From assembly GCA_016719635.1 (NCBI GenBank), contig JADJYT010000001.1, positions 744,001 to 808,000 of the forward strand: DNA of 64,000 nt, in the 5' to 3' direction. This DNA comes from Sphingobacteriales bacterium. Lineage in GTDB: Bacteria > Bacteroidota > Bacteroidia > Chitinophagales > JADIYW01. The notes beneath the pieces were generated by a model. That model made no database searches. It saw only the letters and a program-made list of their open reading frames with translations, and was not told where the DNA came from. Of this stretch, positions 56,285 through 64,000 are shown piece by piece. Within the stretch, counting starts at the first letter, position 1; each line of letters begins with the position of its first letter. Made by a program: the position numbers and the translations under genes.

Positions 56285-57616
56285 TTATGGAAGGATGCTG
56301 CTGTATACATTTCCTGCACCATCAATATCTACGAGTTGTAACTGCATGACCTGATTCACTCTGCCTGCATCGTAAGGAACAGAAATCTTAATATAATTAT
56401 CCGTAAAGCCGTGCATCACTTCACCGTGCTGTTCCTGTTCCATGAGTACCTCTCTTGCCGTTCCCAAAAACTGCTGATAGAAATAACGTTTTTTCTTTTC
56501 ACTCAGCGTTCGCAGTATTGCATTTCGCTCATTGCGTACCGGCATCAGGACTGTACCTTCCATTTCAATCGCCCTGGTGTTTTGCCGTTCGGAATAGGTA
56601 AAGACATGCAGGTAAGAGATATCCAGTGCATGAATGAAATTATAAGTATCCAAAAAATCGTCGTCTGTTTCTCCGGGAAAGCCGACAATTACATCGACAC
56701 CGATGCAGGCATGCGGCATGACAGATTTTATTTTTTCCACCCGGCTTTTATAGAGCGCACTCTTATACCGTCGCTGCATCAATTTCAGCATCTTGTCGCT
56801 GCCGCTTTGAAGCGGAATATGGAAGTGAGGCATAAAACGCTTGCTCTGTGAAACAAATTCTATAATCTCGTCCGTAAGCAGATTGGGTTCGATAGAAGAA
56901 ATCCGGAATCGCTCAATACCCTCCACCTCATCCAGTATTTTTATTATATCTAAGAAAGTATACTCATCTTCTATTCCTTTTCCGTAGTCGCCGGTATTCA
57001 CGCCGGTCAATACAATTTCTTTAACGCCTTTAGCAGCCAGATCTCCGGCATTCTTCCTGATATTTTCGGGAGTATCGCTTCTGCTTTTACCTCTGGCCAG
57101 CGGAATCGTGCAAAAAGAGCATTTATAATCGCAGCCATCCTGGATTTTCAGAAACGAGCGTGTTCTGTCGCCCACCGAATAGGCATCCACGAAGAAGTTG
57201 GCATTTGAAATCTCAGAAGCAAATACTTGTCCGCATGGATTTTTCGTTAAGTCCGTTATGATTTCAGGGAGTCTGAATTTCTCGGAAGCTCCTAAAACCA
57301 GATCCACGCCTTTAATGGAAGCAATCTCTTTAGGTTTTAACTGTGCATAGCAACCGACCACTACCACATAAGCATCGGGATTCTGCTTCATGGCTTTCCG
57401 GACAATATTTCGGCATTTGGTATCCGCATGTTCCGTCACAGAGCAGGTATTGATTACATAGACATCAGACGGCTCTTCAAAATCAACCGTTGTAAACCCA
57501 CGTTCCTGCATTTTGCGGGCAATGGCAGATGTTTCGGAGAAATTGAGTTTGCAGCCGAGGGTATGAAATGCTATTTTTTTATCCGTCAACACGGTGCAAA
57601 AATACGGATAATACAC
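56285..57616 (-). CDS. mtaB: tRNA t6A37 methylthiotransferase MtaB
   Basis: 443 aa. N-terminal UPF0004 domain with cysteines in HTLGCKLNFSE, INTCSVTEHAD and VVGCYAQ. The radical-SAM cluster is CDYKCSFC, followed by IPLARGKSRS, and a C-terminal TRAM domain. The TLGCKLN and IPLARG forms distinguish MtaB from MiaB and RimO. It adds methylthio to t6A37 of tRNA. The start may be the GTG at 57592 instead. Divergent from the oxidoreductase gene (58 bases). Confidence 0.92.
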   Translation of the reverse strand: MYYPYFCTVLTDKKIAFHTLGCKLNFSETSAIARKMQERGFTTVDFEEPSDVYVINTCSVTEHADTKCRNIVRKAMKQNPDAYVVVVGCYAQLKPKEIASIKGVDLVLGASEKFRLPEIITDLTKNPCGQVFASEISNANFFVDAYSVGDRTRSFLKIQDGCDYKCSFCTIPLARGKSRSDTPENIRKNAGDLAAKGVKEIVLTGVNTGDYGKGIEDEYTFLDIIKILDEVEGIERFRISSIEPNLLTDEIIEFVSQSKRFMPHFHIPLQSGSDKMLKLMQRRYKSALYKSRVEKIKSVMPHACIGVDVIVGFPGETDDDFLDTYNFIHALDISYLHVFTYSERQNTRAIEMEGTVLMPVRNERNAILRTLSEKKKRYFYQQFLGTAREVLMEQEQHGEVMHGFTDNYIKISVPYDAGRVNQVMQLQLVDIDGAGNVYSSILP

Positions 57617-57674
57617 AATTGGTGGATTAATTTATTGTGATACAAAGCAATACAAAGGTATTTTTAAGTGTACA

Positions 57675-58682
57675 ATGATAAAAATCGGTATCATAGGCGT
57701 TGGCAGAGTAGGGTCCCAGCATTTGGACAGGCTCATGGAATCCGACTATTTCAAGGTAGTGGGCTGCTATGATATCGAACCTGCTAAACTTGCCCGCATT
57801 GAAGAAGACTACTCTGTAAAATGTTTTTCAGATGTGGATGAATTGCTGCATAAATGCGACGCGGTAGATATTGTCAGTTCTGCTGATTCTCATTTTTATT
57901 ATGCAGAAAAAGCCATCAAATACGGCAAACATGTATTTGTAGAAAAACCGATTACCAATGACCTGGAAGAAGCCAAAAAACTGGTGGAATTGGTGCGGGA
58001 GGCAGGCATTAAATTTCAGGTAGGCCATATCGAACGTTTTAACCCTGCCTATCTGGCATTAAAGAATCAGGAAATACAACCTAAATTTATTGAAGCGCAT
58101 CGTTTACTTCCATTTGACCCAAAAAACACGGATGTTTCCCTGATTCTGGATTTGATGATTCACGATATTGACATCGTATTGTCTGTTGTTAAAGCGAACA
58201 TAAAGAGTATCAGTGCCAGCGGCGTCGCTGTACTGACCGACCAGATTGATATCGCCAACGCACGCATTGAATTTGACAACGGCTGCGTAGCGAATCTGAC
58301 TACCAGCAGGGCATCCATACAGAAGATGCGCAAAATGCTGTTCTTCCAGAAAGACAACCATATTACACTTGATTTCTTACACCGTGAAACCGAACTGCTG
58401 AAACTATCCGAAACAGCCGGCCATAATTCCATCCCTTTGCGTACAGAGGATAATGTAAAATACCTGAATTCAGAAACCATTGTTCTGGAAGAATATGATG
58501 CTATGAAAGAGCAGCTGAATAGTTTTGCAGAATGCCTGATCTTTAATACAGAGCCCAAAGTAAGTGCCGTGGATGGCCTGAAAAACCTGGAAGTCGCACA
58601 TGAGATTTTGCAAAAAATCAACAAGATAAACGGAAACGGAATACTGCAAAAATCGGAATCTGAAGTAGTGCCTGTTTCTTAG
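57675..58682 (+). CDS. Gfo/Idh/MocA family oxidoreductase
   Basis: 335 aa. N-terminal NAD(P) Rossmann motif GIIGVGRVGSQHLDRL (about 5-20), the family hinge EKPITND (about 95-101) and a catalytic-domain HIERFNPAY (about 117-125) with basic residue. Such enzymes oxidise or reduce sugars, inositols or related compounds, including biliverdin. Its stop overlaps the stop of the convergent SulP gene by four bases. Confidence 0.88.
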   Translation: MIKIGIIGVGRVGSQHLDRLMESDYFKVVGCYDIEPAKLARIEEDYSVKCFSDVDELLHKCDAVDIVSSADSHFYYAEKAIKYGKHVFVEKPITNDLEEAKKLVELVREAGIKFQVGHIERFNPAYLALKNQEIQPKFIEAHRLLPFDPKNTDVSLILDLMIHDIDIVLSVVKANIKSISASGVAVLTDQIDIANARIEFDNGCVANLTTSRASIQKMRKMLFFQKDNHITLDFLHRETELLKLSETAGHNSIPLRTEDNVKYLNSETIVLEEYDAMKEQLNSFAECLIFNTEPKVSAVDGLKNLEVAHEILQKINKINGNGILQKSESEVVPVS

Positions 58683-60253
58683 TGCGCAACAGCCACCGTT
58701 TCCACCTTATCAATACCTACCAAATGCACTTCTATATGTTTCTTGTGCGCTTTTCCTTCAAATTCTGAAATCGTTTCCAGTACATCGTAATCAATAAAAT
58801 TGCATTCTGTTCCATTGATGGTCAAAATTGAATATTCCGGAATGCAATCCAGTTCATCCCGTAATTTGACCTTATTCAGAAAAGTAACGTTAGAGTTCAG
58901 CTTAATGGTAAAATGATCGGTGTAATGTTCCAGTTTTTTGGTAATGGTAAAATCTTCCTGAATGTTATTCTGAATGATATAATACATGGAAATCAGTAGG
59001 CCGATGGCGACGCCAATCAACAAATCGGTCAGCAATATCACAACGATGGTAGCAATAAAAGGAATAAACTGTTTCCACCCGAGTCTGAACATACTTTTGA
59101 CCAGCCTTGGCCTGGTCAGATTAAAGCCTGTAACGAGTAAAATGGAAGCCAGGCTAGCATACGGAATCCTATTGATAACAAAAGGAATGGAAAAGACAGC
59201 CAGTAAAAGGAAGACCCCATGTGTAAATGCCGCCAGCTTAGTTCGGGCTCCGGCATCAATATTGGCAGAACCACGAACGATGACGGAGGTAATAGGAATA
59301 CCTCCCAATAAACCGCAGCAAATATTGCCTATTCCCTGTGCAATCAGTTCTCTGTTGACGGGTGTAATCCTGTTTTGATTATCTAATTTATCAATCGCCT
59401 CCACAGACAATAATGTTTCCAGACTGGCCAGTAATGCAATTTCAAATGAGATGACTAGTAAGGTTGGATGATAAAACGCAGCGTTAAAATCCGGAAACTG
59501 TATAGATGCAAATATGTTTTGCGGAATGTTTACCAGTTGGTTACTTTCCAATTGAAAAGGAGGTAAAAATTTCTGAAACAAGAAATTTGCGAGTATTCCC
59601 AATACCACCACTAAAAGCGGGGCAGGTAAAATACCGAAAACGCGTTTCACTTTTGGCCGCTGAAACAGAATCAATATTCCAATAGAAATAATAGAAATAA
59701 TAATTGCACCGCCTGTTATATGATTTTTAAATTCGCTCATATTTCCCAGAAAATTTCGGGCGGACAATAATGATATAAACCCGCTGGTCCAAAAATCAGG
59801 CTGATTATAGCCCAGCGCCAGGGGTATTTGTTTAGAAATTAAAATGATACCTATTGCAGCCAGCATTCCTTTTATAACAGCGGACGGAAAGTAATTGGAA
59901 ATGGTTCCTAATTTAAACAACCCCAGGATTAATTGGATAATACCTGCCAGTACGACTGCGACCAAAAAAGTCCGGTAATCACCTAAAGAGATAATAGATG
60001 CGGCAACAACGGTAGATAATCCTGCAGCCGGGCCTGAAACACCCAAATTAGACCCACTGATAAAAGATACCACTACTCCCCCGATAACTCCCGATACTAT
60101 TCCGGCATAAAGAGGAGCCCCTGATGCCAATGCTATTCCTAAACATAAAGGCAGGGCCACTAAAAAAACGGTGAGTCCTGCCGGCAAGTCATGCTTAAAC
60201 CATACAAGACGGTAATACTTTATCTTACGCTTATTAAAGGCTGGTGCTTTCAT
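58679..60253 (-). CDS. SulP family anion transporter
   Basis: 524 aa. About 11-14 membrane helices with the signature GLPAGLTVFLVALPLCLGIALASGAPLYAGI-type opening (residues about 20-50, key residues Pro, Leu, Ala, Gly) and GGIPITSVIVRGSANIDAGARTK near the middle. A C-terminal STAS domain (about 425-520) contains SILTINGTECNFIDYD. Substrates in the family are sulfate, bicarbonate or dicarboxylates. No carbonic anhydrase gene is adjacent, so I do not choose. Confidence 0.88.
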   Translation of the reverse strand: MKAPAFNKRKIKYYRLVWFKHDLPAGLTVFLVALPLCLGIALASGAPLYAGIVSGVIGGVVVSFISGSNLGVSGPAAGLSTVVAASIISLGDYRTFLVAVVLAGIIQLILGLFKLGTISNYFPSAVIKGMLAAIGIILISKQIPLALGYNQPDFWTSGFISLLSARNFLGNMSEFKNHITGGAIIISIISIGILILFQRPKVKRVFGILPAPLLVVVLGILANFLFQKFLPPFQLESNQLVNIPQNIFASIQFPDFNAAFYHPTLLVISFEIALLASLETLLSVEAIDKLDNQNRITPVNRELIAQGIGNICCGLLGGIPITSVIVRGSANIDAGARTKLAAFTHGVFLLLAVFSIPFVINRIPYASLASILLVTGFNLTRPRLVKSMFRLGWKQFIPFIATIVVILLTDLLIGVAIGLLISMYYIIQNNIQEDFTITKKLEHYTDHFTIKLNSNVTFLNKVKLRDELDCIPEYSILTINGTECNFIDYDVLETISEFEGKAHKKHIEVHLVGIDKVETVAVAH

Positions 60254-60320
60254 GATGCTGCAAATCTACAACGAAGAACGATTATATCAAGGATAACATA
60301 TAAACCTGCGTTTATAAACG

Positions 60321-60346
60321 AAAAAAGTCCCGGATAAATCCGGGAC
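60321..60346 (-). terminator. Terminator of the TonB receptor gene
   Basis: GTCCCGGA (60327-60334), loop TAAA, TCCGGGAC (60339-60346): eight perfect pairs. On the minus strand it is followed by TTTTTT. It lies 28 bases past the receptor stop codon. Confidence 0.85.
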
Positions 60347-60373
60347 CCGTTATTTTTATGTAACTTGACTTTA

Positions 60374-63300
60374 TTAAAATTCTTTTGCTCCTGTTACTTC
60401 GGAATGACGCTCTTTCCACATTTTACCCTGATCGAATGTGATACCTACAAAGAATGTTCTTCCAATGAAAGGTCCACCTACGTTCGATCTATAATCAGGA
60501 CCTGCTATATTGGTAGCACCCACTTTGAAAGTTGTGTATGCTTTTTCCACGAAATAACTCAAACTGGCATCTAACATACCTCTTGCCTTAACGGTACCGT
60601 CTGCAAAGTCAGAACTCCATGCGATAGCACTCTGCCATCTGTAGTCAACGGCAAAACCTAAGCCTTTCCAAACTCTGTCGCCGGAAATTCCAACTACCAG
60701 CTGATGTTTGGATGCGTTGAATCCCAAATCATTAATGGTAATCGTTTCATCCTTGCTGGATTTTAATTTGAAGTCCATGAAATTATAGCTTGCACGAATC
60801 ATCATATTTTTAGGCAGCGCATATCCGATACCGATTCCTGCACCGTAGGAATATGCATCCGACAGGTTCGTATATGGTCTCCAGCTGTTTCCCGGTGTGA
60901 TGACCTTACCCTGATGGTAAGTAGTATCTTTATTAACTACAGATCTTTGTCCAATGAAATCTTTGTAGATGTTAAAATATCCGTTTATGTCTATCATCAA
61001 TTTTTTAAACAAGACAGTTTTATAACCCAACTCCACCACTTGTAATTGTTCAGGTTTAACGTACCCAAAATTGGCATCTACCAGTAAACTTGAATCTGTT
61101 CTGTTACTGGCGACAAATGCACTATAGGATGCCTGTGTCCAAGCACCACCGTTATATATTCCATAACGTTCTGCATTTGCTTTGGTACCACCTAATAAAA
61201 TGGAAGTAGTAGGGAAGTAAATAAACTGTGCCTGAGAATCCGGGTTGCGGAAACCTGTCTGATAAGAAACTCTCACGTTGTGATTTCTGTCCTTACCGAA
61301 TGTCCCTACCAAGGCTACGCGAGGTGAAAATACAGATTTGAAATTCTGGTTTTTATCCCAGCGGATGGATGCCTGAATCTTCAATCTTTCTTTAAATAAT
61401 TTGCGTTGCAACTGCAGGAATGCGCCATATTCGTCGATGTTAATTCGTTTATAAACACCTGTACCATCCGGGTCTTCATTAAATATGGTTCCTTGTGTGG
61501 ACAAGCTGTATCTTCTATGGTTACCGCCGATTTGAATATCTATCCATTTACCGGTCCAGCGGGATAAATCCAGCATAGCTTCTGTATGAATCAGTCTTGA
61601 ATTATCAATAAAACCGGCACCACCTCGCTGGAATAAACCGTTGCGAACTGCTTCAATTTTAGCCTGTTTCTCTTCGGGTGTTAATGTGTTCCAAGGTCTG
61701 TCTGCAACTGACCTTGCACTGTCTGTCATAGCGTAATAAAGCTGAGGGTTTGTTAAAATACTTGCAACGGATGAGTTTGGCGCTAAAATAGCAGGCAACA
61801 ACTGAGGCAATAAAGCTGCATAAAAGCCTGGATTTAATCTAGATGTATCACCAACCCATCCACTTGTTGGTCTTACCGTTTCATTCACATAAGCACCCAA
61901 GGCAGTATTGTTATAAGAATTGCCATCGTGTGTTTGAGACAGATAAGAGCGGATAAAGAAATCTTTACCTTTAATTTCCACTTTATGGAATTGCTGGGTA
62001 AAACTTCTCAATGCATATCGTTCAGATCCCTGATATACACTGTTACCATATCCGATTCTGTAGTTATAGGAGAACTCGTACGATTTGTCTTTAAATGGCC
62101 TGAAATAAATACCAATATCCCCTTTGATAGATTGTGCTTTATTATTATCCAATAATCTTTCTTCTTGTAAGCCAGTTCTTCTCAGCTGTGAAGCAGCAAT
62201 CAATGGCTTAATAGAGTCTACTTTAGAGTTTACATACGCAGAAGCATTAATGCTGCGTTAACAGCAGTAGCACTATCAATATCACGAGATTTAGTTGCCA
62301 ATATGGCGGCCGTTTGTGTATTGATAATACCTTGATAAGTAGGAGAGTTTGCTACGACAATCGGTGCTTGCTGAGAGGCTTGCGCTTCTGCATCTTGTTC
62401 ACTCGCACCTCCTAAAATTAATTGCGCTTTTATTCCTGCCTTCACCTGGGCTATAACCCCTGCGGTAACCAACGCTCTAATTTTTGCTTCATAGCCTGCT
62501 GTAACTTGTGCTCTAACAGAAGGTGTAACAGCTAAAATTCCGTTACCGACCATCGCGCCAAACAATCCGGGTAATGCAGTGGGGCTGACTTCAAAAATAT
62601 TTGATTCATCCCCGTATAAATTCATACCGTCAAACCCGGGTGTTCCCAATGCTGCGGCGTTATTTCTTGTGGTGGTGTAATCATTTGCATACCAGTCCGT
62701 ACCTTGAAAAATACTGAAATTGGCTTTAAATGCGGCAAAATCTTCACCCGTTTTTTTGCATTTAAATGCATGGGCAACCCTTAAAGCTGCCGTACCCATA
62801 GGTTTTACACCATATCCGTTTCCGGCTTGTGCGAAACCGCCTTTAACCTGCATGCTGAATCCCGGTTGTTCAAACGGATTTTTAGAGTTCATCAATAATA
62901 TACCATTGAATGCATTCGGTCCGTAAAGGGCAGAAGCTGCACCCGGCACCAACTCCACATTATTAATATCTAATTCTCCAATACCCACGACGTTACCGGT
63001 AGGGAAGTTCAATAACGGAGCTGCGTTATCCATGCCATCCATCAACTGCACGAATCGTGTATTGGAGATACCACCAAAACCACGCGTATTTACAGAGGTC
63101 AGGGTCATACTACCATTGATGGTTTGAACGCCTTTCAATTTTGCCAGATCATCATAGTAATCTGCAGAGGCTGCAGCCTTTACCATTTTCTGATCCATTT
63201 TTTCGATGGTCACCGGAGATTCTAGGATTTTCTCCTCTACCCTGGAGGCTGAAACCACCACATCGTTCAGGAGGCTTGTTTCTTCGGATAATTTGATGGC

Positions 63301-63576
63301 CAAGTCATTTTGGCTGCCGGAAATTTCCATCTCGGAGGTAGCCATACCCACCATCGTTACCACTAATTTAAATGGAGTGGCCTGACTGGTCGTTAATTCA
63401 AAGTTACCGTCTATATCTGTTACGGTCCCTTCCGTAGTTCCTTTTACCGATACATTAGCTCCTATAACGGGTTCCTTACCATCCGTAACTTTACCTTTTA
63501 CTGTTGTTTGAGCTAAAAGGGTAAAACTACCCAGGCACAGAACCAATATTAAACCAATTTTGTTCATTTGTTTCAT
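60374..63576 (-). CDS. TonB-dependent outer membrane receptor, one frameshift
   Basis: About 1066 aa if repaired. N-terminal frame (63576-62230): signal peptide ending LLAQ, a carboxypeptidase-regulatory-like domain (VKGKVTDGKEPVIGANVSVKG), and the plug (ESPVTIEKMD, VNTRGFGG, VPGAASALYGPNAFNG). C-terminal frame (62203-60374): the beta-barrel ending in HSEVTGAKEF. The joint near 62232-62260 needs one base change: INASAYVNSKVDSIKPL is readable straight across in the second frame. An Ala-rich insert (about residues 345-450) lies in the barrel region. It should import a ligand with TonB energy; no SusD partner is beside it, so glycan uptake is not indicated. Confidence 0.82.
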
Positions 63577-63728
63577 ACTTGCATATTTTGGTAACAAAGT
63601 AAATAAAATTAATTAACACATAATAACTATTTTCTTAACATCTGTTTAAAAACGGATGAAAATCATGATTTTTGGGTAGATGTTTAGTGTATTACGGCTT
63701 CTAGGCTGAAAACAGGTCCTCTAAATGG

Positions 63729-64000
63729 TTAATCTTTGTTCTTCCATTTTTGCAGGATAGTCGCTTTTTTATTCGTATCGGCATCTATGCGAATATTTTC
63801 GGTTTTGTTTGAACCGGTGGTTTTCAGAGGACTGGTAACCGATATTAATTTGCCGTCATTATAGGATTCTGTCTTCTCTATTATCCCATCTTCAAAATAA
63901 TAAGTCCACAAACCGTCACGTATACTGCAGAGATTCCTGTATTTTAGATTCTCCCAGTTTCCGGTGGTATTGACTTTAAATTGCCCTTCCGTTCTGACAG
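63729..64000 (-). CDS. C-terminal part of a MORN-like repeat protein (5' end outside window)
   Basis: The frame is open to the window edge. The 90 visible residues contain GNWENLKYRNLCSIRDGLWTYY-type lines (Gly, Trp, Tyr, Phe pattern) and DGIIEKTESYNDGKLI, resembling the G.W.YY.DG.. repeats of MORN/YwqK proteins. Only one and a half units are visible. Function unknown. Confidence 0.6.
   Translation of the reverse strand, partial: VRTEGQFKVNTTGNWENLKYRNLCSIRDGLWTYYFEDGIIEKTESYNDGKLISVTSPLKTTGSNKTENIRIDADTNKKATILQKWKNKD

Overview
The window looks like a chromosomal segment of a Bacteroidota bacterium, probably from the Chitinophagales/Saprospiria side of the phylum. The support is: proteins with type IX secretion (T9SS) sorting domains of both types, a PorP/SprF-OmpA protein, a TonB-dependent receptor with an N-terminal carboxypeptidase-regulatory domain, promoters of the TTG-N18/19-TAnnTTTG kind, and Bacteroidota-typical families (DUF5522, DUF2804, MtaB, bifunctional PGI/PMI). 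No species is claimed.

Layout. 1-2454: mutS 3' end, tRNA-Gly and tRNA-Leu, and an alkyl-DHAP-synthase-like FAD enzyme. 2510-8188: an unknown 497-aa protein, a 79-aa secreted repeat peptide (seven VDPNSGN units), a hotdog thioesterase, prfC and a KirBac-type potassium channel. 8281-25091: a surface-adhesion locus with three giant modular T9SS type B cargo proteins, a small secreted protein and a PorP/SprF-OmpA protein. The third giant carries about fifteen 198/201-bp tandem repeats and is broken by several small indels there. 25239-35866: housekeeping and hydrolase genes (UbiB-like kinase, PLC-like lipoprotein, pseudouridine synthase, lipB, PGI/PMI, YraN, prfB with its programmed +1 frameshift, DUF5522, YheT, epoxide-hydrolase-like, DUF2804).

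35900-41280 is the accessory region. Five unrelated genes lie on one strand behind a good Bacteroidota promoter: a two-frame fatty acid hydroxylase, a GMP-synthase-like amidotransferase, an alpha/beta hydrolase with a frameshift, an unknown protein, and a doubtful antisense ORF. At least two large imperfect palindromes between them have attC-like R''-L''...L'-R' architecture. No integrase is in the window. A 340-base block of G/A/C homopolymers at its left end is almost certainly an assembly artefact.

41281-64000: an M19 dipeptidase / GMC oxidoreductase / 87-aa ORF operon, a T9SS type A esterase, GH1 beta-glucosidase, amidase, class A beta-lactamase, Na/Pi cotransporter, AI-2E-type permease, a decayed Crp/Fnr regulator, a fatty acid desaturase (frameshifted), MtaB, a Gfo/Idh/MocA oxidoreductase, a SulP transporter, a TonB receptor (frameshifted) and the 3' part of a MORN-like protein. 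Several frameshifts sit in or next to homopolymers, so consensus error should be excluded before any is called a true pseudogene.
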